DNA from: Aegilops tauschii subsp. strangulata
Lineage: Eukaryota > Streptophyta > Magnoliopsida > Poales > Poaceae
Assembly: GCF_002575655.3 (NCBI RefSeq)
Contig: NC_053040.3
Location: 223,214,628-223,278,627 of the forward strand
Reading direction: 5' to 3'
DNA: 64,000 nucleotides
Shown: piece after piece, positions 45,181 through 56,600 of the stretch
Layout: every line of letters begins with the position of its first letter
Numbering within the stretch: position 1 is the stretch's first letter
Position numbers and translations under genes: made by a program
Notes under the pieces: generated by a model
Database searches by the model: none
What the model was told of the DNA's origin: nothing
What the model saw: only the letters and a program-made list of their open reading frames with translations

Positions 45181-45749
45181 GTTTGCCCGTGCAGCTTACC
45201 CACTGATCTCCATACCCAGGCCGCCCTGAGTTTCTTAGATGACGCCTGCCAAACGTCCCCTTTCCCACAGATCCCCATCCCCACCCCCACTCCAGAGTGT
45301 CGCAGCCTAAGCCCGTCTACGCTCCCCGTGGAGCTTGAGGAGCAACTGGCCCAAAAGAGGTGTATCGCGGTCTCTTCGCACGGCGTCGCCGAGGAAGCTG
45401 GCGACCATTACTGGCCACAGGCACTCAATCAGCAGGCTAGAGTATGCGGGTATGTCGCGGACACTGGCTACGACATCGAGGTCGTCCACAGCGATGTCCT
45501 GAGGCAGGCTATGTCACAGGTTAAGTGTCCCACCCCCAACCCCTCGGGTTCAACCGCCGCCGATCTCATCCATGGCCCCACCACTGACCTCCTCTGGCTC
45601 GCTGTCAAGAATTTTCCATCCTACATCACCATCGAGCCCCTTCTGTCATTTCTGAAGGACACGTTCTGTGACGCTGGCTTGGGATCCACAGCTTCCAAGT
45701 CAGACATCATCGACGGCGATCACGAGGAGGGCAGCCTGTCCGGCTCTTC

Positions 45750-45930
45750 CAAGGGGAAAGAGCCCATCTGCTCTTCCAAGGGGAAAGAGCCCATCTGCTC
45801 TTCCAAGGGGAAAGAGCCCGTCTGCAACATCAAGGAGGGCACCCTACAGCCGTGCTCTTCCAAGGGGAAGGAGCCCATCTACGACAACATGGAGCGCATC
45901 CAGGGTCCATGCTCTTCCCATGGGAACGAG
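45750..45930 (+). repeat. 27-bp coding repeats (SSKGKEPI)
   Basis: Units tcttccaaggggaaagagcc: three exact or near-exact tandem units (about 45757, 45784, 45811), plus two spaced relatives (45857 and 45914). Each encodes SSKGKEP or SSHGNEP with IC or VC following. Confidence 0.85.
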
Positions 45931-46035
45931 CCAATCTGTGACAAGTGAGCAAACCCATGATTTGTTTTGCCGTGCCTCGTCACAGGGGCAAACCCATGAT
46001 TTGTTTTGTCGAGTCCCTTTTGTAGTATAGTGAGA

Positions 46036-46410
46036 ATATGTCCAATTTTAATTGCTATATTTGGTTGTTTGCAGTATGCCTTGTTTATTTCAGTTGTTCA
46101 CAATGTGATGCTCTATATGTGCAATTATTTACTGTGCAGTACATTTCATCAATCCAGTTTTAAACATACCAATAGGAATGCATATATTTGCTTGTTGTTA
46201 AGCCTGTTATAGCTAGCATATGCCTCTTTCAAAGTTTTTTGATTGTTCGGTTGTTTGTAGTTAGCATATGTCCAGTTTCAAATGCTATCTTTGGTTGTTC
46301 GTAGTATGCCTTGTTTATTCCACTTATTCACAACGTGATGTTCTATATGTGCAAGTATGAACTGTGCAGTTCAATTTCATCAGTACCAGTTTCAACAATA
46401 CCACTATGAA
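46036..46410 (+). repeat. ~230-bp degenerate direct repeat in intron 1
   Basis: The block beginning atatgtcca at 46036 recurs at 46266 with shared phrases gtatgccttgtttatt, ttcacaa.gtgatg.tctatatgtgcaa and ctgtgcagt. Shorter echoes (gttaagcctgtt...catgcct) continue at about 46430, 46530 and 46660. Confidence 0.7.
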
Positions 46411-46734
46411 TGACTACATTTGGTTGCTGCATCTTGTAGTTAACACGCCTTTCCATCTTTATTTAACAATAACCAGTGTACTTAGACCGGCACAATACCA
46501 GTTTGAATGACTATGTTTGCTTGTTGTTAAATGTTAGGCCTGTTGCAGTTAATACACCTTTCCACTTGTTTTTCTTTACTAGCATGCTTAAACCTGCACA
46601 CTGAAGCTATCTTTTGGAGATTATTTTGTCTGCCATGGATAATTTTTGTTGATGTTTAGCCTGTTCTGCTTAACATGCCTCTCGATGTACCTACACAGGA
46701 CAATTTTGGGAAGGACTGTTGTTTTCCAACGAGG

Positions 46735-47028
46735 TTAGTTTCATCCCATGGCTTGTATATACTCACTGTTCAGGATATTGGTAGCTGGTACCATATAGGT
46801 CGGGGGCTGATAAGGGACTAATTGGTGAATCAGACTTTTAACTGAATATATCTATAACCCATTTATCGTTAGGTTAACTAGGGCCATATGTAATATATCT
46901 GAGGCTACATAGCAACATGCACTGTACTTAATGTCTAGATATGCAATCCTAGGCTACATAGCAACAAGGAAGAGTGTTACCTTAATGTTCTGATGATGTC
47001 TTGATATATGTAGAAGAGCAGCAACAGC

Positions 47029-47068
<40 letters not shown>

Positions 47069-47517
47069 CACCCATGTTTGGATACTCAACTTATCTCGAG
47101 GTTAGAGTTAGTTTGTAGCTCATGACTAACCCTGAACTAACTCCATCCAAAGAGGTGTTTGGATGACAGGGTTGGGTTGACAATAAATGCACTAGGAGTT
47201 AGATGCAACTCTTGGGTTGGATTGTTTTTCTTTTGGTGGGTTAGATGCAACTAGCTCAAACTAGCCCTCATGTTTGGATATACTTTGGGCTATTTGAGCC
47301 CGAACTAGCTCAAACTAATTCTAACCCATGGATACAGCAGTAGTTAATCAGCCGATAATTTGTAAGAATGCAATAAACTCCTTCCGGCTCATAATATAAG
47401 ATGTTAATTCATCTAATATGTGAGTATATTGGATGTTATAAGATATTATAAAAGAGTGTTGTACTACATCATTGTGCAATTGTTGTTTACCTTCTAATAT
47501 TAACTTGGTGCTTTTAG
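46735..47517. other. Intron sequence with (CAA)n and possible MITE
   Basis: 47021-47068 is a CAA microsatellite of about 15 units. 47069-47340 has repeated 'tgtttggata' phrases and inverted fragments (ctagctcaaacta / agttagtttgtagct) that suggest a small hAT-like MITE, without clean ends. Otherwise nothing is seen. Confidence 0.4.
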
Positions 47518-48041
47518 GTACATATGTCATTGGTAAAGAGCCGCGCTTCGACCCTTTCTGCGTATGGGGCAATGAGATATCGATGAACCAGCATCAAGTG
47601 AGGAAGCTGATAAAGATTGTTAGTAAAATGGGTCAAAAGATGGCAATTAAACTATTTGTTTACACTTTGTCCAAGACAACAGCGAACTGCAGGATGGTAA
47701 GTAAGAACTCTGCAGCCTTCTTTTTACTGCCCATAATGAGTTGTGTTAGATGACAATGTCTGAATCTTTTACCTTTGCAGTGGTTGCCAAAGCAGTTTAC
47801 TCAAGATTACCTCTCAAACTACATGATTGGCGGGCATGCAAAGGTTAAAGTATTTCTACCAGAACACGATGATTACCTAGATGTTTTCATGAAGACCGTG
47901 AAGGATGGGCGGTCGGCCATCACAAGGGGTTGTACTAGAGTCGTGCATGCCTTCTGCATGGAGGAGGGCACAATATGGGCATTCCGCTTCACCTTGTTAA
48001 GCAACCAGAATGTATTTCGCCTCTTTCTTTACCGTCTTTAA

Positions 48042-48911
48042 TAGTGCAAGTATACAACTGTGGTTCATTATTCTTTATTTGGTTCTTATGTAATTCTTGA
48101 ACATATGTACCTATGAATCGAATAATGCATTGGTTGTTTGAACCTGATGGATATGAATAAAGCTATAGCATACATTCAAATTCAAATTCAAATTCAAATC
48201 TGGTACAATTTGAAATAGAAGCAATTAAATTACGGTGAAATTACGCTCTCCAGGTCGTTACGGCACACACAGTTGGTAAAACACAAACGTTTGCGATATA
48301 CACCATAATCCAACACGGTTCACAGAGAGGAAACGTGTGCAAGCATGCACACAATTGTCGTTTGCAAAGCGTGTGCGATGTCAGACAATATCACAAACGG
48401 TGCGGGCAAACTAAACATTTGTGATAGTTTCCTTACCGTACACGATTCGCAACCATGAACTGTTTCTAATGAAGTATGCATCGTAAACGTTGCACCACAG
48501 AATAGCGTGTGTGATAGTTGTCGTGTACGATGATGTTACGACGGTCCGACGTTTCATAATCATGTCCGACACTCATACGACGATTAGCTAATCTTCTTAA
48601 TTAGTTATCGAATACGGTTTGGGAAAAGCGAATGTGTGTGATTGTATTCTTATCATACACGTTCTATAATAGTGAACCATATCTGATGGGCCGCGTATCA
48701 TAAACGTAGCACCACAGAATACCGGCTGCGATGGCAATGCGAGCACAAATGAGTAGGAGTACTGTATATGCATCTTGGCTCCCTATCCCCGATGGTTTCT
48801 GGGTCGTGTGGGAAGGACCCCCCTATCGCCCACACTCACTTGGCGACGGTTCCAAATGCCGTCGCGGAAAGGGGTTAAAAACCGTTTGTATAGCATCGAC
48901 GTGTACCAGTG
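48042..48911. other. Right subterminal region of the CACTA element
   Basis: Degenerate repeats rich in gtgtgcgat, acacggttc and aaacgtttgcg (48260-48620), a duplicated phrase taaacgt.gcaccacagaat at 48484 and 48701 (217 bp apart), a TTCAAA hexamer run at 48174-48200, and the end ...gtaccagtg at 48911. No gene. Confidence 0.65.
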
Positions 48912-49051
48912 AATTTCATGATGCTCACCGCCGTGCGTGAGTAATTCCATCATAGGCTTGCTGGACGATGATGGGTTGGATGAGATTTACCATGTAATCA
49001 AGTTAGTTTTGTTAGGGTTTGATCCCTAGTATACACTATGTTCTAATACGG
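48912..49051 (+). repeat. 5' LTR of Athila #3, segment b
   Basis: Begins with the duplicated AAT, then ttcatgatgctcaccgccg, and stops at 49051 where the long-LTR element enters. TACGG (49047-49051) is the left target copy; TATGG (57820-57824) is the right one. Confidence 0.85.
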
Positions 49052-52000
49052 TGTCACATCCCCAGTTCTGGTTTGCTCTAGGCTAGCTAGTCATGTGTGC
49101 ATCATGTTTAATATTTGAAAGAAACTTGAAATGGGGATGTTCAAACCCTAGCATTAAATCAACTCAACTAGGATGGATTAAAATCTTCCAATAAACCCAA
49201 AGTGACTTCAGGAAAAGTCCATCATTTTTGAAATTGGTGAAAACCTCTGACAAAAATTGGTGCTTATTTTCCCTAGGTCATTTCAGGTTTTTGGATTAAA
49301 TCATAAGTATTTGAATTGGAGCATTTAATGGCTATAAATATTTTAAATGCTTCAATAATTCTGAAATGATTTGAGGGCTGTTGGAAATAATTCAAAAGGT
49401 GCCCACAAATATTTTCAGGAGTTTTGGAAGTGATTTAGTATTTTTACTAAATCAAAACAGAGCAAATAAATAGAAAACAGGAAGAAAAATAGGAAAACAG
49501 AGAAACTTACCTGGCGCTCACCTGTAGCTAACCGACCAAGCTGTGGCCCAGCACTGTGCGGCCCAGCCCAGCTGGCCGACGCCAGTCGTCGTCTCCACCA
49601 TGCCAGAAGGACGCCGAGCACGTGCTCGCCTCGCGCGCCCACGCGCTTGGCCACCTCCTGCTTGGTTGGCCTCCCCGACCCCTCTGGACGACGCCACGCG
49701 CCACCCCGGGCCCCTCTCACTCCTCCCCCATGCTCATCCACTCCCCTGTCTCTCTCCCGCGACAACCGAGCAGAGCTCGTCGCCACCGCTCACCGTTGCC
49801 GCACCCACAGCCTTCCCCGCGCCTCTCCGACGTAACCACGAGCTCCGCCACGACGTCGTCGTCCTCTCCATCGAGTCACGCGGCGCCAGAAGCTCTGCTG
49901 CATCTCCAACGCCGCCGATCTCGACCTCGGGCGCCGGTGATCCCCACCGTCGTTTCGCCGGACCCCGTGCCTCCCCTGCCTCGCCAGCAGCACCAGAAGA
50001 ACCGCGGTGAGCCGTTGCACCATTTCCCCCTTGCCTCGTTGCTTGATTCGCCCCCTAGCCGCATCAACCACCAGAGCCGAGCGCTCCCCGCCACCGACCA
50101 TGTCGCCGCCGCGGTTGCAGCACCCGCACGTCGCACCAGAGCACGTAGCGTGCTCAGCGCTTCCTCAGAAAGCCGCAGACCCCACCAGTTTGCCTCGAAA
50201 CGCGCTGTAGCGCCTAACCCGTCGGTGCCCGAGCTCCGGCCGCCGCGACGAGCTCGCTTCCGACGAGCTCGGTCCGTCCCAGCCCGTCCCGTCTGCCCTA
50301 GCAGATGCGCGCGAACGCCAGCTCGCCTTAGCTCCAAACCGCGCCGCAAATCACCGCCTGTAGCGCCGTCCCGAGCAACTCCGGCGATCCTCCGCAGTCA
50401 AGTTTGGTCGCCGGCATCCAAATCCGGTGGTTGGTGACGTGGCACTGTCGTTAGCGCCTAACTAACCCCCCTAGAGTCACTCACAGCGAGCCCCGCAGCG
50501 GGTCAAAGCCGGAGTCAACGCGGGATTAGTGTCTGTCTCACTGACCAGTGGACCCCACTGGTCAGGTTTGACCCGGACCAGCCCCTTTGACCTGCTGACG
50601 TCATAGTGATGCAATGCTGACGCAGTATTACATTTTCTGGATTTATTTTTAATCAGGAAATTCCAGAAAATGCCCTAAACTTCTAAAATTCATAGAAATT
50701 CAACCGTAGCTCCAAATGAAACAAGTTATATATGAAAAATGATCAGAAAAATCCGATCTATCCATCTGCACTGGTTTCATGCATGATAAAGCAACTTAAA
50801 CCTTCTGTTTATATCAAAACATGATAATGCATTTTATAAATTCATAGTTTGAGCTTGAACTTGAACCTTGGGTTCAAAATAACTCAAACCCATCTGATTG
50901 TAGTTGCATTAGGCCAACACACAGCATATTGACATGTCATGATCATGCATCATATTGTGCATTGCATTGATCGTGTTTTTTCTCTGTTTGCCGGTGTTGT
51001 CCCCTTCGATAGACGTGGTTCCGACGATGAGTTCGATGACACTGATGAAGAGCTATATGATCTTCGGAAGTGCCAGGCAAGCAAAACCCCTTGTTCATTC
51101 CGATATAATCCCCCTCTCTCACTCCTGCTCTCTTTTACTGCATCAGGACAACAACGTTTCAACTGTTACATGCTGCGGTAGTTGAACCCCTTTCCTCTGC
51201 ATGACCTGTCATTGTCACAGTAAATAGATGAAACCCACTAGCATGAGTAGGAGTTGTTTGAGCCCTGATGTGCCTACTCATTCATGCTTGTTTGTCATGC
51301 CTGCTATTGCTTAGAGTTGTGTCAGGTCTGATTCATCGAGAATGAATTGGAAAGTTATGAACATGTCCTACTGTGTGAGAGCTAAGTGTGTGAACACGAT
51401 TTGGTAAAGGTAGCGATGAGAGGCCATGTAGGAGTACATGGTGGGTTGTCTCATTGAAACCGTCCTCAGGAACTGAGTTCTGTGTTTGTGATCCATGAAC
51501 AGTTACTACCACACATTGGGTTCCGGTAACTCGACACCTCTCGACTTATTAATCAACTTGATCTCTGTCCAGGAGTTGCAACTAGTTTCTGGTGTTTGTA
51601 GGTACTGTTAGTAGTCTACCAAGTGGCACCCGGTGCAGGTGGGCTTGGGACAGACTAGGCAGGCCTGGTGTACTGAGTGGCACCCGGATGGTGGGCTCGG
51701 GAACCCTGCACACATCGTTTGGGGCCGTGAGCGACACCCCGGCCGGATCTCCTTGCGGATGGAACCCGAATAGGCGATAAACCTGGACGAGAGACTTGTG
51801 TGGTTAGTCAGCTCGTGGTCGACTCCCTCGCCAGGCTTCCGCTTGAAGGTTGCCGAGGTACACGACGTGTACATGGTGGTAAGTGGCGAGAGCGTGTGTG
51901 ACGAAGTACACCCCTGCAGGGTTAATATGATCTATTTGAATAGTTGTGTCCGCGGTAAAGGACTTCTGGGTTGCCTATAACAGTTCATAGACAAGTGAAA

Positions 52001-53174
52001 GTGGATACTCTAAAATGCGCAAGATAAGTGTGAGTGCTATGGATGGCGTTCTCGTAGGGAGACGGGAGCGGATCCATAGTGGTGTATTGATATGGTGAAT
52101 ATGTGGACTCGTGTGCGCCACCTCAAAAGAGTTACTTGCAGTCATAGTTCAGGATAGCCACCGAGTCAAAGCTGGCTTGCTGCAGTTAAACTCCACCACC
52201 CCCTTTGTTGATACTGATGCATATGTAGATAGTTCTGATGTAAGTCTTGCTAGGTACATTTGTACTCACGTTTGCTTATTTTATGTTTTGCAGAGAGACG
52301 TCAGTCTCACTAGTAGTTCCGTGTGGACTTCGACGTTTAGCTTGATACCTCAGCTACGATCTTGTGCCCTCGGCAGGGTCTTGTAGATAGTCAGGCTTCT
52401 CAGCCTTTTTCATTTATAGTTGTCTGTACTCAGACAAGTTAGGCTTCCGCATGTGCTTGTTGCTTGTATGCTCTGAATGTTGGGTCATGAGACCCATGTT
52501 TGTAATATCTGGCTCTTCGGAGCCTAATGAATAAATACTCTGAGTCGTAGAGTCTTGTTGTGATGCCATGTTGTATTTGCACATATCGAGCATATTGTGT
52601 GTATGATTGAAATGCTTGGTATGTGTGGGATCCGACAACCTAGTTGTTTATCCTTGGTAGCCTCTCTTATGGGGAAATGTAGTCTTGTGCTTCCATGAGC
52701 CATAGTAGTCCGCTACAGCCCAGTTCACCGGAGTCCTGCTAGCCCAGCACTACTGCTCCGGAACACTTGACTGGCCGGCATGTGATTCACTTTGTTCCTG
52801 TGTCTGTCCCTTCGGGGAAATGTCACGCGGTGACATCCGGAGTCCTGCCTAGCCTGCTACAACCCGGGTTCCCGGAGTCCTGTTAGCCCAGAGCTACAGC
52901 CCGGATTCGCACGCTGCTGACCGACATGCTCGATGTTGATTCATGTATGTCTGTCCCCGTAAGTTAGTGTCACTTTGGGTTCACGACTAGTCATGTCGGC
53001 CCGGGTTCTCTGTCATATGGATGCTAGCGACACTATCATATACGTGAGCCAAAAGGTGCAAACGGTCCCGGACCATGGTAAGGCGACACCCATGGGAATA
53101 CCGTGCGTGAGGCCACAAAGTGATATGAGGTGTTACCGGCTAGATCGATGTGACTTGGAATCGGGGTCCTGACA
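49052..53174 (+). repeat. 5' LTR (4.1 kb) of the long-LTR element
   Basis: TGTCACATCCCCAG...GGTCCTGACA. Contains a very GC-rich, Pro/Arg-coding-like leader (about 49540-50450), a DEFDDTDEELYDL-like acidic frame near 51030 and a 3' part with repeated 'ggagtcctg...agccc' phrases (52720-52910). Both LTRs keep a 155-codon frame (49543-50010 and 54180-54647). Confidence 0.85.
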
Positions 53175-53688
53175 GCTTGATTGCCTTAGGCTGGTATAAA
53201 GAGTTTCAACGATCCTTGTATCAAAAGTAATTCTTTTTGCCACTTAAGGGAATAATTCTACGAGTCACCTTTCCTAAGGTGCCCCGTTATGGAGTCATGG
53301 CAATTAACTCCTCGCTGCTTTGGAACCCATGCACCATATTATCTAAGCGTGGGATTGTTGCCCACCAAATCAAACCTCATCGTTTGTTCTTCCATCCCTC
53401 TCGATGTGTTTTGTGTCTCAACTCGAGATGTTTCAACATCTCATTCCGCGAGTTGATCTTGTATAGCTCGATCTTCGAGAAGATCAATCCTGTAGAGTTT
53501 CCCTCTCTTCCGTCATCATAGTTGGATGAAGCTCTCAAAAGAAAAGATGTCAAGATCAAGATGATGCAATGAATCAACATCTTCGAGAAGAACAATTGGA
53601 CCGTGAAGATTATGTTAGTTTGCGTTTCCCTTTCATCTTACCCTACGCTTGAATCTCGGGACGAGATTTTTGTTTAGTGGGGGTGAGT
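53175..53688 (+). pseudogene. Residual internal region of the long-LTR element
   Basis: 514 bp. Left 40 bp: remnant of the sequence after the primer site. From about 53240: degenerate coding-like sequence with no open frame of useful length; it may contain the very end of a chromovirus pol. Right end: 3' untranslated and purine tract (tagtgggggtgag). No RT, integrase or chromodomain can be read. Confidence 0.6.
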
Positions 53689-56600
53689 TGTCACATCCCT
53701 AGTTCTGGTTTGCTCTAGGCTAGCTAGTCATGTGTGCATCATGTTTAATATTTGAAAGAAACTTGAAATGGGGATGTTCAAACCCTAGCATTAAATCAAC
53801 TCAACTAGGATGGATTAAAATCTTCCAATAAACCCAAAGTGACTTCAGGAAAAGTCCATCATTTTTGAAATTGGTGAAAACCTCTGACAAAAATTGGTGC
53901 TTATTTTCCCTAGGTCATTTCAGGTTTTTGGATTAAATCATAAGTATTTGAATTGGAGCATTTAATGGCTATAAATATTTTAAATGCTTCAATAATTCTG
54001 AAATGATTTGAGGGCTGTTGGAAATAATTCAAAAGGTGCCCACAAATATTTTCAGGAGTTTTGGAAGTGATTTAGTATTTTTACTAAATCAAAACAGAGC
54101 AAATAAATAGAAAACAGGAAGAAAAATAGGAAAACAGAGAAACTTACCTGGCGCTCACCTGTAGCTAATCGACCCAGCTGTGGCCCAGCACTGTGCGGCC
54201 CAGCCCAGCTGGCCGACGCCAGTCGCCGTCTCCACCGCGCCAGAAGGACGCCGAGCACGTGCTCGCCTCGCGCGCCCACGCGCTTGGCCACCTCCTGCTT
54301 GGTTGGCCTCCCCGACCCCTCTGGACGACGCCACGCGCCACCCCGGGCCCCTCTCACTCCTCCCCCATGCTCATCCCCTCCCCTGTCTCTCTCCCGCGAC
54401 AACCGAGCAGAGCTCGTCGCCACCGCTCACCGTTGCCGCACCCACAGCCTTCCCCGCGCCTCTCCGACGTAACCACGAGCTCCGCCACGACGTCGTCGTC
54501 CTCTCCATCGAGTCACGCAGCGCCAGAAGCTCTGCTGCATCTCCAACGCCGCCGATCTCGACCTCGGGCGCCGGTGATCCCCACCGTCATTTCGCCGGAC
54601 CCCGTGCCTCCCTTGCCTCGCCAGCAGCACCAGAAGAACCGTGGTGAGCCGTTGCACCGTTTCCCCCTTGCCTCGTTGCTTGATTCGCCCCCTAGCCGCA
54701 TCAACCACCAGAGCCGAGTGCTCCCCGCCGCCGGCCATGTCGCCGCCGCGGTTGCAGCACCCGCACGTCGCACCAGAGCACGTAGGCGTGCTCAGCGCTT
54801 CCTCAGAAAACCACAGACCCCACCAGTTCGCCTCGAAACGCGCTGTAGCGCCTAACCCGTCGGTGCCCGAGCTCCGGCCACCGCCGCGAGCTCGCTTCCG
54901 ACGAGCTCGGTCCGTCCCAGCCCCTCCCGTCTGCCCTAGCAGATGCAGGCGAACGCCACGTCGCCGTAGCTCCAAACCGCGCCGCAAATCACCGCCTGTA
55001 GCACCGTCCCGAGCAACTCCGGCGATCCTCCGCCGTCAGGTTTGGTCGCCGGCGTCCAACTCCGGTGGTTGGTGACGTGGCACCGTCGTTAGCGCCTAAC
55101 TAACCCCCCTAGAGTCACTCACAGCGGGCCCCGCAGCGGGTCAAAGCCGGAGTCAACGCGGGATTAGTGTCTGTCTCACTGACCAGTGGACCCCACTGGT
55201 CAGGTTTGACCCGGACCAGCCCTTGTTGACCTGCTGACATCACAGTGACGCAATGCTGACGCAGTATTACATTTTCTGGATTTATTTTTAATCAGGAAAT
55301 TCCAGAAAATGCCCTAAACTTCTAAAATTCAGAGAAATTCAACCGTAGCTCCAAATGAAACAAGTTATATATGAAAAATGATCAGAAAAATCTGATCTAT
55401 CCATCTGCACTGGTTTCATGCATGATAAAGCAACTTAAACCTTCTGTTTATATCAAAACATGATAATGCATTTTATAAATTCATAGTTTGAGCTTGAACT
55501 TGAACCTTGGGTTCAAAATAACTCAAACCCATCTGATTGTAGTTGCATTAGGCCAACACACAGCATATTGACATGTCATGATCATGCATCATATTGTGCA
55601 TTGCATTGATCGTGTTTTTCTCTGTTTGCCGGTGTTGTCCCCTCTCGATAGACGTGGTTCCGACGATGAGTTCGATGACACTGATGAAGAGCTATATGAT
55701 CTTCGGAAGTGCCAGGCAAGCAAAATCCCCTTGTTCATTCCGATATAATCCCCCTCTCTCGCTCCTGCTCTCTTTTACTGCATCAGGACAACATCGTTTC
55801 AACTGTTACATGTTGCGGTAGTTGAACCCCTTTCCTCTGCATGACCTGTCATTGTCACAGTAAATAGATGAAACCCACTAGCATGATTAGGAGTTGTTTG
55901 AGCCCTGATGTGCCTACTCATTCATGCTTGTTTGTCATGCCTACTATTGCTTAGAGTTGTGTCAGGTCTAATTCATCGAGAATGAATTGGAAAGTTATGA
56001 ACATGTCCTACTGTGTGAGAGCTAAGTGTGTGAACACGATTTTGTAAAGGTAGCGGTGAGAGGCCATGTAGGAGTACATGGTGGGTTGTCTCATTGAAAC
56101 CGTCCTCAGGAACTGAGTTCTATGTTTGTGATCCATGAACAGTTACTACCACACATTGGGTTCCGGTAACTCGACCCCTCTCGACTTATTAATCAACTTG
56201 ATCTCTGTCCAGGAGTTGCAACTAGTTTCTGGTGTTTGTAGGTAGTGTTAGTAGTCTACCAAGTGGCACCCAGTATAGGTGGGCTTGGGACAGACTAGGC
56301 ACACGTGGCCTGGTGTACCGAGTGGCACCCGGATGGTGGGCTCGGGAACCCTGCACACATCGTTTGGGGCCGTGAGCGACACCCCGGCCGGATCTCCTTG
56401 CGGATGGAACCCGAATAGGCGATAAACCTGGACGAGAGACTTGTGTGGTTAGTCAGGTCGTGGCCGACTCCCTCGCCAGGCTTCCGCTTGAAGGTTGCTG
56501 AGGTACACGACGTGTACATGGTGGTAAGTGGCGAGAGCGTGTGTGACGAAGTACACCCCTGCAGGGTTAATATGATCTATTCGAATAGCCGTGTCCGCGG

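Larger units (their letters stand above)
45180..48041 (+). pseudogene. B3-domain gene carried by the CACTA element (5' truncated, four exons)
   Basis: B3 proteins bind DNA. Exon 1, about 45180-45944, is open, with five degenerate SSKGKEPI repeats at its end (45750-45930) and donor gacaa|gtgagc. Exon 2, 46699-46733, is 35 bp between acacag and gttagt. Exon 3, 47518-47696, starts after cttttag, contains VIGKEPRFDPFCVW, and ends aggatg|gtaagt. Exon 4, 47781-48041, starts after tttgcag and contains WLPKQFTQDYL, VKVFLPEHDDYL, KDGRSAITRGCTRVV, FCMEEGTIWAFRF, the B3 signature. All three junctions keep the frame and I find no internal stop. The 5' end was lost at the Copia junction. Exon 4 might instead splice on at aat|gtattt (about 48011). 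Confidence 0.65.
26411..48911. mobile_element. Giant CACTA-like DNA transposon carrying host gene fragments
   Basis: The left end begins CACTACTGCAGG and the right end reads ...TACACAtype sequence closing in GTACCAGTG, so the inverted end begins CACTGGTAC. Both start with CACT, as CACTA elements do. The flanks carry the 3-bp duplication AAT (26408-26410, 48912-48914), and removing 26411-48914 restores a continuous Athila LTR. Both ends have arrays of degenerate subterminal repeats built around 'tgtgtgcgat' and 'aacggtt'. Gross length is 22.5 kb, of which about 11.7 kb is a nested Copia/Tat insertion. I find no TNP2-like transposase; the cargo is pieces of plant genes, so this looks non-autonomous. 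Terminal inverted identity beyond the first few bases is weak, and the call rests on the duplication and the restored LTR. Confidence 0.75.

Noticed and set aside
47021..47068. (CAA)n as a coding polyglutamine or polythreonine tract
   Set aside because: Lies in an intron of the B3 model between exon 2 and exon 3; no open frame joins it.
48671..48674. An alternative right end of the CACTA element (ctataatagtg)
   Set aside because: It ends in AGTG and would give CACTATTATAG, but the flanking AAC does not match AAT and the Athila LTR does not resume there. The end at 48911 satisfies both.
50007..50437. Long overlapping frames on both strands in the long LTR
   Set aside because: Very high GC keeps several frames open at once; only the plus 155-codon frame recurs in both LTRs, and I do not call it a gene.
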